The position numbers were made by a program, and so were the translations under genes. The notes under the pieces were generated by a model. That model searched no databases. It was not told where the DNA came from and saw nothing but the letters and a program-made list of their open reading frames with translations. Of a stretch of 64,000 bases of DNA, positions 8,797 to 16,404 are shown one piece after another. Position 1 is the first letter of the stretch. Each line of letters opens with the position of its first letter. Origin of the DNA: JBDGYW01 sp964518955 (lineage in GTDB: Bacteria > Gemmatimonadota > Gemmatimonadetes > Gemmatimonadales > GWC2-71-9); assembly GCA_964518955.1 (NCBI GenBank), contig CAZFHS010000023.1:1-64000 (forward strand). Reading direction: 5' to 3'.

Positions 8797-9954
8797 ATGA
8801 TCGAAAAGCACGAACATGTCGAGACGAAGCTGATTCACGCAGGTGAACCTCGCCCCCGAATCCACGGTGCCGTCACCGTTCCGATCTTTCAGTCCGCGAT
8901 GTACGAGTACACGGGTGAGGCCAGCTATCACGACATCAAGTACATACGACTGAACAACACTCCCAACCACATAGCGGTGAACCAAAAGTTGGCGGCGTTG
9001 GAGAATGCAGAAGCGGCCATGGTCACTGCGAGTGGGATGGCTGCGATAAGTACTGCGCTACTTTCGGTTTTATCGCAGGGTGACCACTTTTTGGCGCAGA
9101 AATGCCTCTACGGCGGTACTTTCGACTTCGTGGCCAAGGATATGCCGGCGCTAGGTATCACTTTCGACTTCATCGACGGAAATGATCCGTCGTCGTGGGA
9201 AGGTAAACTCAAGCAAAACACCAAGGCCATATACGTCGAGACAATGGCCAACCCGCTGCTAGAGGTTCCGCATCTCAAAGAGGCGGCGGAGTTTGCCAAA
9301 GCGCATGGCCTCGTATCCATGATCGACAATACCTTCGCCAGCCCCGTGAATTTCAGGCCGGCGGAATGGGGCTACGACCTCTCGCTGCACAGCTGCACCA
9401 AGTACCTGAACGGCCATTCCGACATTGTCGCCGGTGCCGTGATCGGACGCGCCGACCTCGTGGACCACTTCACCCACAAGTTGAACCACCTAGGTGGCAC
9501 GCTCGATCCGCATACATGTTTCCTGCTCCACAGAGGCGTCAAGACGCTTGCCTTGCGCATGAAACAGCACAACCAGAGCGCAATGGAGATCGCCAAGTTC
9601 CTGGAAGCTCATCCCGCAGTGGTCAAGGTCAAGTACCCTGGGCTCGAGAGTCATCCGGCTTTTGACATTGCCAAAGAGATGCTCGACGGCTTCAGCGGCA
9701 TGCTGAGTTTTGAGCTCGAGGGCGGCACGGAGGCAGCCGAGGCCTTCTTCGATCGTGCAAAGCTCCCGGTGATTGCACCGAGCTTGGGCGGAATCGAGAC
9801 TTTGTTGACGCGGCCTGCAACCACGTCCCACTCCGGTCTTTCGCCAGAAGAACGCGTAAAAATGGGGATCGCGGACGGATTGGTACGCGTTTCCGTTGGG
9901 ATTGAGAACACCGAAGACTTGATCGCTGACTTCTCGCAAGCGTTGGGCAGCTAG
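8797..9954 (+). CDS. Cys/Met metabolism PLP-dependent enzyme (cystathionine gamma-synthase/lyase or O-acetylhomoserine sulfhydrylase type)
   Basis: At 385 residues it has the normal length for the family. The PLP lysine is K202 in HSCTKYLNGHSD, and the phosphate-binding region reads TASGMAAIS. It acts on homoserine-derived or cysteine/methionine substrates. Subfamily features that separate synthase, sulfhydrylase and gamma-lyase cannot be resolved by eye, so no gene symbol is given. A GGGAG ribosome-binding site lies seven bases before the ATG. It is divergent from the M20 gene across a 185-base space. No classical SAM-riboswitch consensus was seen in that space. Confidence 0.9.
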   Translation: MIEKHEHVETKLIHAGEPRPRIHGAVTVPIFQSAMYEYTGEASYHDIKYIRLNNTPNHIAVNQKLAALENAEAAMVTASGMAAISTALLSVLSQGDHFLAQKCLYGGTFDFVAKDMPALGITFDFIDGNDPSSWEGKLKQNTKAIYVETMANPLLEVPHLKEAAEFAKAHGLVSMIDNTFASPVNFRPAEWGYDLSLHSCTKYLNGHSDIVAGAVIGRADLVDHFTHKLNHLGGTLDPHTCFLLHRGVKTLALRMKQHNQSAMEIAKFLEAHPAVVKVKYPGLESHPAFDIAKEMLDGFSGMLSFELEGGTEAAEAFFDRAKLPVIAPSLGGIETLLTRPATTSHSGLSPEERVKMGIADGLVRVSVGIENTEDLIADFSQALGS

Positions 9955-9978
9955 AAGACAGCGAGACGCTGTTATTTG

Positions 9979-10029
9979 GCTGCGGAAGGACGCGGAGGAG
10001 CGCGGACGTTTCGCTGGGTTGGGTGGGGC
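9979..10029. repeat. GCGGA-rich dispersed repeat, copy A
   Basis: The sequence GCGGAAGGACGC followed by GA..A.CGCGGA and then a GGGTGGGG tail is closely matched, on the opposite strand, by 20296-20344. It is non-coding, lying between the stop of the Cys/Met enzyme and the TrmB promoter region. Confidence 0.55.
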
Positions 10030-10258
10030 ATTTCAATGTTCTCGTAGTTTCTGGTTGTTCCGCGCCAATTACCTCAGGTCTTGCATTTGCACCAATAGTT
10101 CACAATCCGCTGCAACTACCGTCAAACAGTAGTTGGTTGTCGTAAGTTACGGTATAACAACAGTTTAGGCTGTAGGACCTAGAAGTTGTATAGGTGCTGT
10201 CCGTAGCCCCCGAGGAATCCCCAGAGTTGCGCAACCGTTGGAACAAACACACTGGCAC

Positions 10259-10287
10259 TTGCGTATAGTTGACGTAGTCGTTAGAAT
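10259..10287 (+). promoter_or_regulatory. candidate sigma70-type promoter for the TrmB/ABC operon
   Basis: TTGCGT (10259-10264), a 17-base spacer and TAGAAT (10282-10287) give a good housekeeping-type promoter, with the expected start point near 10294, about 40 bases before the TrmB ATG. The rest of the 381-base space from 9955 holds repeat copy A and a short hairpin (CAACTAC 10113-10119 / GTAGTTG 10129-10135). I see no gene in it. Confidence 0.5.
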
Positions 10288-10298
10288 GCCAACGACTA
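10275..10298. promoter_or_regulatory. inverted repeat overlapping the -10 box, candidate operator for the TrmB-type regulator
   Basis: TAGTCGTT (10275-10282) and AACGACTA (10291-10298) form a perfect 8-base inverted repeat with an 8-base spacer. It covers the predicted -10 element, a position that would let a dimeric winged-helix protein repress the operon, probably including its own gene. A second, shorter palindrome (GTTAG/CTAAC, 10300-10313) follows. Confidence 0.45.
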
Positions 10299-10335
10299 AG
10301 TTAGGTGGCTAACCGCTATACATGGGAGCTGTTTG

Positions 10336-11148
10336 ATGGGCGACAACCCTATTGAGAGGCTGGTCACGCTTGGCTTCTCTGAGTACGAGGCCAAGACGTA
10401 CCTGGCGCTGCTGGGGAGCAGCCCGGCTACGGGGTACCAGATCTCCAAGGCATCCGGTGTTCCCCGCTCCATGATCTACGAGGTATTGGGCAAGCTGGTG
10501 GCACGCGGAGCTGCAATGACGCTCCACAGCGAGGGCGGCAACAAGTACGCTCCCGTGGCAGCCTCGGAGTTCCTGGACCAGCTTCAGCGCGAGCACGAGA
10601 TACTCGTATCCACCCTCAAAGACGATCTGAAAAGCCTCGGTTCAGCCCCGACGCACGAACATGTGTGGAACATTGGGGGGAATGAGAACGTGATGGCCAA
10701 AGCGCGGGAGATGATCGATCAGTCGAAGGAACGACTTCACCTCGCACTGATGCCTGAGACGTTTCCTTCACTCCAGGGCGCACTCTCGCTTGCGGTAGAA
10801 CGCGGAGTGCGGGTCGTAGTCCATTCGACTGCCGAACTGGATTTGCCTGGAGCTAGGGTGGTTGTTTCGCCTGTCCGTGAGTTTACATCCGAACGCGTCG
10901 AAGGATTGTGGTTGGTGTTGGTAGTGGACGGATGCCAGGCAATGATCGGCGAGCTGTTGACGCAGAACCAGGCTAGGGCATCCTGGACCCGCAGCCCGCT
11001 TTTCGTATTCGTAGCTGAGCACCACCTTCGCACAGATCTCTACCTCCCGCGTATCCTCTCGTTGTTGGGAGACAAGGCTGTCGACTTCATCGACGAAGCC
11101 GACCGGGAGCTGTTTGCAACGCCATTTGAGAGCCGAATAGACTGTTGA
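10336..11148 (+). CDS. TrmB-family winged-helix transcriptional regulator
   Basis: The protein is 270 residues. The N-terminal 70 residues form the TrmB winged helix (LGFSEYEAKTYLALL, then YQISKASGVPRSMIYEVLGKL). A coiled linker around residues 80-105 is followed by a C-terminal sensor-like part of about 150 residues, the layout of TrmB regulators that bind small ligands. I take the ATG at 10336, with GGAG eight bases upstream; a TTG sits one codon earlier. It is the first gene of the ABC/LolA-like operon and has an inverted repeat in its promoter, so local regulation is likely. The ligand is unknown. Confidence 0.85.
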   Translation: MGDNPIERLVTLGFSEYEAKTYLALLGSSPATGYQISKASGVPRSMIYEVLGKLVARGAAMTLHSEGGNKYAPVAASEFLDQLQREHEILVSTLKDDLKSLGSAPTHEHVWNIGGNENVMAKAREMIDQSKERLHLALMPETFPSLQGALSLAVERGVRVVVHSTAELDLPGARVVVSPVREFTSERVEGLWLVLVVDGCQAMIGELLTQNQARASWTRSPLFVFVAEHHLRTDLYLPRILSLLGDKAVDFIDEADRELFATPFESRIDC

Positions 11149-11173
11149 CGTAGGTATCGGAAGGAACCGAGTC

Positions 11174-11884
11174 ATGACGATAGCAGCGAATCTTGCAGAC
11201 GTACACAAGTCATACCAGGTAGGAGATCTCGAGGTGCCCGCGGTACGAGGTGTCACACTGGAGATCGACTCCGGTGCTTTCCTGTCGATCGCAGGCCCAT
11301 CAGGGTCGGGAAAGACAACAATACTCAATCTTCTGGGTGCACTGGACACTCCCACCTCCGGCACGATACGCATTGGCGATCGCGAAACCGCCGGGCTCAC
11401 GCCCAAGATGTTGGCTGATTTTCGAAATACGCATCTTGGGTTCGTGTTCCAGACCTTTAATCTCATTCCGGTGCTGACCGTACTGGAAAACGTCGAACTC
11501 CCCTTGCAGCTTCACGGGATCGCTGAGAGGGAGCAGCGAAACACCCGCATAATGAGGATTCTCGAAGAGGTGGGCCTGGCGGGCCTCGCCGACCGCAGGC
11601 CAAACGAACTGAGCGGCGGGCAGCAGCAGCGAGTGGCGATTGCCAGGGCTCTCGTAAAAGATCCGACGCTGGTCCTCGCGGATGAACCAACCGCCAACCT
11701 CGACAGCAACACTGCCAGCGAGATCATGGCACTCATGCTCGCCATGAACAAAAAGCATGGCACCACGTTCATATTTTCGACTCACGACCCACTAGTGATG
11801 GACCATGCGTCTCGCCTGGTGAGGCTCCGAGACGGTAGGGTCGAATCAGACGAACGCCGAAACGGAGACGGAAACGATGCCTAA
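11174..11884 (+). CDS. ABC transporter ATP-binding protein (LolD/MacB type)
   Basis: This 236-residue single ATPase domain has Walker A GPSGSGKTT, the Q-loop in FVFQTFNLIP, the signature LSGGQQQRV, Walker B LVLADEPT and the switch His in STHD. The FNLIPVLTVLENV segment is typical of the LolD/MacB/FtsE group, which drives mechanotransmission in the envelope rather than classical uptake. It overlaps the next gene by eight bases. Together with two FtsX-type permeases it forms a LolCDE-like heteromeric exporter or extractor. Confidence 0.93.
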   Translation: MTIAANLADVHKSYQVGDLEVPAVRGVTLEIDSGAFLSIAGPSGSGKTTILNLLGALDTPTSGTIRIGDRETAGLTPKMLADFRNTHLGFVFQTFNLIPVLTVLENVELPLQLHGIAEREQRNTRIMRILEEVGLAGLADRRPNELSGGQQQRVAIARALVKDPTLVLADEPTANLDSNTASEIMALMLAMNKKHGTTFIFSTHDPLVMDHASRLVRLRDGRVESDERRNGDGNDA

Positions 11885-13151
11885 ACAAACGGTTCCCGGT
11901 GTACTGGGGCTGAGGGCGACGTTCCGTCTAGGTTGGAGGAATCTCAAACGGAACCGTCGGCGCACATGGATAACTGCGACCACTGTCGCTCTTGCGGTAT
12001 TGCTGCTTCAGATCAGTAACGCATTGCTCGTCGGCATCGAACAACAGTCGTTCGACAACCTCATCAACTACCAAACCGGACACGCCAAGGTCTACGCCGA
12101 CGGGTATTTCGAGTTGCGGGACGAGTTTCCGCTGGACTACGCTCTTTCCGATGCACCAGCTGTACTGGCCGTCGTCAGGGAGGTTCCTGGAGTGGCCGCG
12201 GCGACGCCGCGCCTGACCTTTCAGGCTCAGCTTTCAAATGGAATGGACCAGGTCCCCTGCTTGGGTGTCGGTATACAGGTGCGCGGCAGCGACACGGATG
12301 TGTTCAGAATCCCGCAAACCGTGGTCAACGGCGGCTATCTGGTGGAAGATGAGGAAGGCATACTTCTCGGGAGCGCGCTGGCCGAGATCTTCGAGGTTTC
12401 GGCGGGAGATTGGTTGACAGTACTCGCCAAGACACAGTACGGCGCCTATGAAGCTCTCGATCTGCCGATAGTTGGCCTGATCGGCACAGGCAACCCCTTG
12501 ATCGACCGCAACAGCTTCCTGCTTCCCCTCCCTACAGCTCAATACATACTCGACATGGAGGGTGAGGCTACAGAGGTGGCGGTCCGCTTCGCAGCAAACT
12601 CGAGAGAATCGACCGCACTCGAGCGCCTGCAGGTCGAGGTTGGCCTGTCTGGTGAATACGACGTGAAGGGGTGGCGTGAGATGGAAGAGGACTTCATGTC
12701 GCTGGTCCAGATGAAGCGTATCGGCAACATCATCTTCCTGGGCATTTTCATTGTTCTGGCGGTGGTAGGAATCACCAACACCATCCTCATGGCCGCCTAC
12801 GAACGTACGCGTGAAATCGGGATGCTAATGGCCATCGGATTGCGCGGAACTGGAATCCGACGGCTGTTCCTCACCGAGGGCGCGTTAACCGGATTGCTGG
12901 GTGGTGCGGTAGGTTCCCTCATCGCGGTGGGGCTCATCATCTGGCTTGCCAACATCGGCATCAACATCAGCGCAATCTATGGGGATATCGATATAGGCTA
13001 TCCGGTCAAAGACTCCATCTACCCCGCGCTGAATGTCACCGTCGTCACGGCAGGGTGGTTGCTCACTGGGATGCTGGCGGCACTCGCTTCCTTGTATCCG
13101 GCTGCGCGAGCTAGTCACAATCGGCCCGTGGAGGCACTACGTCATGTCTGA
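11877..13151 (+). CDS. ABC transporter permease, FtsX/MacB-PCD type (first of two)
   Basis: The protein is 424 residues with one N-terminal membrane segment (about residues 25-45), a large periplasmic domain of about 230 residues, and three C-terminal membrane helices. The FtsX core EIGMLMAIGLRGTGIRRLFLTEG is present. This is the MacB/LolC/LolE topology. The start overlaps the ATPase stop by eight bases and its own stop overlaps the next start by eight bases, so translation is coupled. It would form the membrane part of the complex with the following permease. Confidence 0.9.
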   Translation: MPKQTVPGVLGLRATFRLGWRNLKRNRRRTWITATTVALAVLLLQISNALLVGIEQQSFDNLINYQTGHAKVYADGYFELRDEFPLDYALSDAPAVLAVVREVPGVAAATPRLTFQAQLSNGMDQVPCLGVGIQVRGSDTDVFRIPQTVVNGGYLVEDEEGILLGSALAEIFEVSAGDWLTVLAKTQYGAYEALDLPIVGLIGTGNPLIDRNSFLLPLPTAQYILDMEGEATEVAVRFAANSRESTALERLQVEVGLSGEYDVKGWREMEEDFMSLVQMKRIGNIIFLGIFIVLAVVGITNTILMAAYERTREIGMLMAIGLRGTGIRRLFLTEGALTGLLGGAVGSLIAVGLIIWLANIGINISAIYGDIDIGYPVKDSIYPALNVTVVTAGWLLTGMLAALASLYPAARASHNRPVEALRHV

Positions 13152-14394
13152 TAAACGAAGACGTATACCGGTGCTGAGGCTGGCATGGCGCAACACGCTA
13201 CGCAACACCCGGCGCACGCTACTCACTGTGATTGCCGTTTCGATAGCGGTCACAGCCATCACATTCATGTTCGCCTACATAACGGGAATCTTGGGCAATT
13301 TCGTGGACTCCTACGCCCGTAGCGAGTCTGGCCACGTCCGCATTAGGAAGGATGGTTACACGGAACGAGAGCGCTTGATGCCGGTTTACCTCAAGGTGGA
13401 TGGTGTTTCCGAGCTGCTCGAAAGAATCCGTGACCACGCCGATGTGGAAGAAGTGGTGCCGAGGATCCGTTCGTCGGTTTTGGTGGATGGAGCAGGATCC
13501 AATCGCCCGGGCCTCTTGTTGGGATTGGATATCGAGCGAGAGTCTGCCTACCTGAACCCGACCGGAATGGCTGTGAACGGCAATCCGCCACGGCCTGGAC
13601 ATCCGGAAGTGATGATAGGGATGGAATTTGCCGAAAAGCTGTCTATCGAAGTGGGAGACACCATCACGGTGCTCGGTCAGACCGCATACCGATCTCTTGG
13701 CGGCCTCCGCCTGGTCGTGACCGACCTGGCTTTCTCAGGCATTTCGTTTCTGGACAACAGTATGTTGGTCGTGCCCATCGATCAGGCACAAGAGCTTGCC
13801 GACATGCCCGATGCAGCCACCGAGATCCTCGTATTTGCCCATGACGTGGAGATTGCCGAATCGCTTGCGGTCGAGTTGGAGGCCGACCTCGCCCCGTACG
13901 TATCAGGTGACATCGAGGTGCTGTCGTGGCTCGATCAAGGTCAGTTGATGCGAACCATGCAGATGATGAGGCCGCTATTGGGGGTGGTGATGGGGCTGAT
14001 GCTCCTAATGGCAGGCTTGATCATCATCAACACGATGTTGATGACTGTCATGGAACGTACTCAGGAGCTCGGCATGCAGGCCGCACTTGGCATGCGTCGC
14101 AGCGACATCCTGTTCCTCATCGTTTCGGAGGGATTGGTGATTGGGCTCATCGGAGGGGCGATTGGGGCCGTCCTCGGTAGTGGCGTGGGAATATGGCTGG
14201 AGCATTCCGGCATCGACTTCACCGCGGCTGCACGAGGTATCGACCTGCCGTTCCAAGGTATCGTTTATCCCGATTGGCAGCTGTCCTACCCGTTCATCGG
14301 GACGGCCTGCGGCGTGTTTGCTGCCGGTATGGCAGCACTTTACCCCGCTCTGAGAGCGATCAAGATGGCTCCAGCGGAGGCTTTGAGACAATGA
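13144..14394 (+). CDS. ABC transporter permease, FtsX/MacB-PCD type (second of two)
   Basis: At 416 residues it has the same topology as the upstream permease: an N-terminal helix after RLAWRNTLRNTRRTLL, a periplasmic domain, then three helices with the core ELGMQAALGMRRSDILFLIVSEG. I chose the ATG at 13144, which overlaps the previous stop by eight bases; the frame is open further upstream but lies inside the first permease. The pair suggests a heterodimeric LolCE-like channel. The stop overlaps the next start as ATGA. Confidence 0.9.
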   Translation: MSDKRRRIPVLRLAWRNTLRNTRRTLLTVIAVSIAVTAITFMFAYITGILGNFVDSYARSESGHVRIRKDGYTERERLMPVYLKVDGVSELLERIRDHADVEEVVPRIRSSVLVDGAGSNRPGLLLGLDIERESAYLNPTGMAVNGNPPRPGHPEVMIGMEFAEKLSIEVGDTITVLGQTAYRSLGGLRLVVTDLAFSGISFLDNSMLVVPIDQAQELADMPDAATEILVFAHDVEIAESLAVELEADLAPYVSGDIEVLSWLDQGQLMRTMQMMRPLLGVVMGLMLLMAGLIIINTMLMTVMERTQELGMQAALGMRRSDILFLIVSEGLVIGLIGGAIGAVLGSGVGIWLEHSGIDFTAAARGIDLPFQGIVYPDWQLSYPFIGTACGVFAAGMAALYPALRAIKMAPAEALRQ

Positions 14395-15149
14395 CTAAAA
14401 CGATTGTGGCAGGGTTTGCGGCTGGCTTGCTCTGCATCTCGACCGGTGGCAGTAACGCACAGCTGACGCCTCACCAGATTCTCGAGCGAGTCGATGCGAA
14501 CATGACAATGTCCACAGCGCGCGTGAACGCCCAGATGACGATCACTTACCGTGATGGAGACGTTCGCAACCTGATCTACGACGCTTGGGCACAGGGCACA
14601 GACCAGTCGTTCTTGGAATTCACTGCTCCGGCACGAGATGCTGGAAGTAGGTTTCTGCGCTTGGAAGAAGCCATGTGGATCTATCTGCCGAGGGTTGGCA
14701 AGAGTGTGCGCATCCAGGGCCACATGTTGCGGCAGGGTTTGATGGGCAGCGATTTCTCCTACGGCGACGCCTCGGAAAACCCGAGCATGGTAGATGATTA
14801 CGATGCTGTGCTCGAAGGCGAGGAGGAAATCGACGGGCGCCGGGCATACGTGGTAGATCTCACAGCCAAGCGGAACGACTTGGCGTATCAGCGCCGCAAG
14901 GTGTGGGTCGATGCGGAACGCTGGGTGCCTCTCAAAGAGGAACGGTATGCTCGGAGCGGCAAGCTGCTGAAGACCGCTTTGATCAGTGATGTGAGGCGAG
15001 TCGGCGATCGTTGGTATCCGTTTCGGATCGAGATGGACGATGCGATGCAGACCGATACCAGGACGGTGCTTCAGATGCTGAATGTCGAGCTCGACATACG
15101 AATTCCGCGTGAGGTATTTACCCTGCCCTACCTCGAGGGTGGCTTGTGA
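14391..15149 (+). CDS. LolA-like outer-membrane lipoprotein-sorting protein
   Basis: The protein is 252 residues with a signal peptide (hydrophobic stretch, then GGSNAQL), followed by a domain of the LolA-like 'outer membrane lipoprotein-sorting protein' family: early LTPHQILERVDANM, then YDAWAQGTDQSFLEF, LRLEEAMWIYLPRVGKSVRI and GSDFSYGD. These periplasmic half-barrel proteins carry lipid or lipoprotein cargo from an inner-membrane LolCDE-type complex to the outer membrane. It lies directly after the two permeases (ATGA overlap) and before a beta-barrel candidate, exactly between its two expected partners. The cargo is unknown. Confidence 0.85.
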   Translation: MTKTIVAGFAAGLLCISTGGSNAQLTPHQILERVDANMTMSTARVNAQMTITYRDGDVRNLIYDAWAQGTDQSFLEFTAPARDAGSRFLRLEEAMWIYLPRVGKSVRIQGHMLRQGLMGSDFSYGDASENPSMVDDYDAVLEGEEEIDGRRAYVVDLTAKRNDLAYQRRKVWVDAERWVPLKEERYARSGKLLKTALISDVRRVGDRWYPFRIEMDDAMQTDTRTVLQMLNVELDIRIPREVFTLPYLEGGL

Positions 15150-16306
15150 GCTTGCGCTCGGCAGTCGGTTTGTTGATCGCTGCGTTGATTGCGCCTGCCG
15201 GCTCGTTTGCTCAGCAGTCCCTGAGATTGACAGGGTACCTCGAGCACCAGTTCAGCGTCAATCACTATCCTAGCTCCGGCTGGCAGCAGCTGGACTACGA
15301 TCGTGTTCGGGTGGACGTCAATGCCCGAGCCGGCATGGGATCGCGCGCCTCTGTGGCAGTCGTTTATCAGCTCTACCGCGGCAACACATCGATAGCGTTG
15401 GCAGATGTGCTGCCCGAGGAACTCCGAGCAGCAGTTGGAGACGCGTCCATCGAGCTCGAGACTAGGCATTACCTGAACCACGCCTACGTCACGATCAGGC
15501 CGGGCCCGGTGGAGATAACCGCGGGTAAACAGTTCATGACATGGGGTGCGGCAGCGGTTTTCAACCCCACTGAGTTATTCCGGCCCAAAAACATGCTCGA
15601 GCCAGGATACGAGCGGGAAGGCGTAGGTGCATTGAGCGCCAAGGTGCCGTTCGGTCCATTGAGTGATGTGAGAGTGGCATGGGTACCGGAAGGTGGTTTC
15701 GACACCAGCGGAAAACTCCTGAGAGTGCGGCATCATCTCGAAGGGTTTGACCTTTCCGCGATAGCGGCGGAAGTGTATGACGAGACGTTGCCGGTCGGAA
15801 TAATCGGAATGGGTGGCTTGCCCCAGCGACGGCGGACTGTTGGTGGAGACATTACCGGGGAGATCCTGGGTTTAGGGGTATGGACCGAGGCCACCTGGTC
15901 GGATTTCGCGGGCGAGAGATGGGTCGAGGTCACCGCCGGCGGCAATTACTCTCTTTCCGACGGCACTCTCTTCTTGTTGGAGGGGTTCTACAATGGGCGC
16001 GGCGAATGGGAAGCGCCATACAGTGCGACGGCTTGGTTGCATCGACTTTCAGGTACCCGGAGGACCTTGGGAAAAGGCATCCTCGTCGGGAATGTGGCTC
16101 GACCATTCGGTCAGCTGTGGTCGCTCGGGATTTCCGGCCTGAGCAATGTCGGTGATGGCAGCGGAGTAGTCATTCCGTCGGTATCATACTCGTTCGCCGA
16201 AAACGTCGATCTCATGTTCAACGGGCTAGTGTATTTTGGTGGAGATAACACTGAGTTCGGAGCCGGTGACCTGGGTGGGTTCTTGCGGGGCCGTATCTAC
16301 TTCTAG
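15146..16306 (+). CDS. predicted outer-membrane beta-barrel protein
   Basis: The protein is 386 residues, starting with GTG at 15146 (GTGA overlap with the previous stop). A signal peptide (hydrophobic run ending GSFAQQ) is followed by alternating hydrophobic/polar beta strands and a C-terminal ...GRIYF with the terminal Phe that BAM substrates use. The segment GKQFMTWGAAAVFNPTELF is reminiscent of DUF1302/porin-like barrels, but I do not assign a family firmly. It is the last gene of the TrmB-ABC-LolA-like operon, which suggests it is the outer-membrane end of that export route. Confidence 0.75.
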   Translation: MSLRSAVGLLIAALIAPAGSFAQQSLRLTGYLEHQFSVNHYPSSGWQQLDYDRVRVDVNARAGMGSRASVAVVYQLYRGNTSIALADVLPEELRAAVGDASIELETRHYLNHAYVTIRPGPVEITAGKQFMTWGAAAVFNPTELFRPKNMLEPGYEREGVGALSAKVPFGPLSDVRVAWVPEGGFDTSGKLLRVRHHLEGFDLSAIAAEVYDETLPVGIIGMGGLPQRRRTVGGDITGEILGLGVWTEATWSDFAGERWVEVTAGGNYSLSDGTLFLLEGFYNGRGEWEAPYSATAWLHRLSGTRRTLGKGILVGNVARPFGQLWSLGISGLSNVGDGSGVVIPSVSYSFAENVDLMFNGLVYFGGDNTEFGAGDLGGFLRGRIYF

Positions 16307-16404
16307 CAATTCGAGCCTACCGCTGGCGGTTCTTGCCGTATTCCCTGTACTTTCATTTGACTGGTAATCAGCAACCGGAACCGGTATCGCAAAGTAAGGT
16401 GAAG

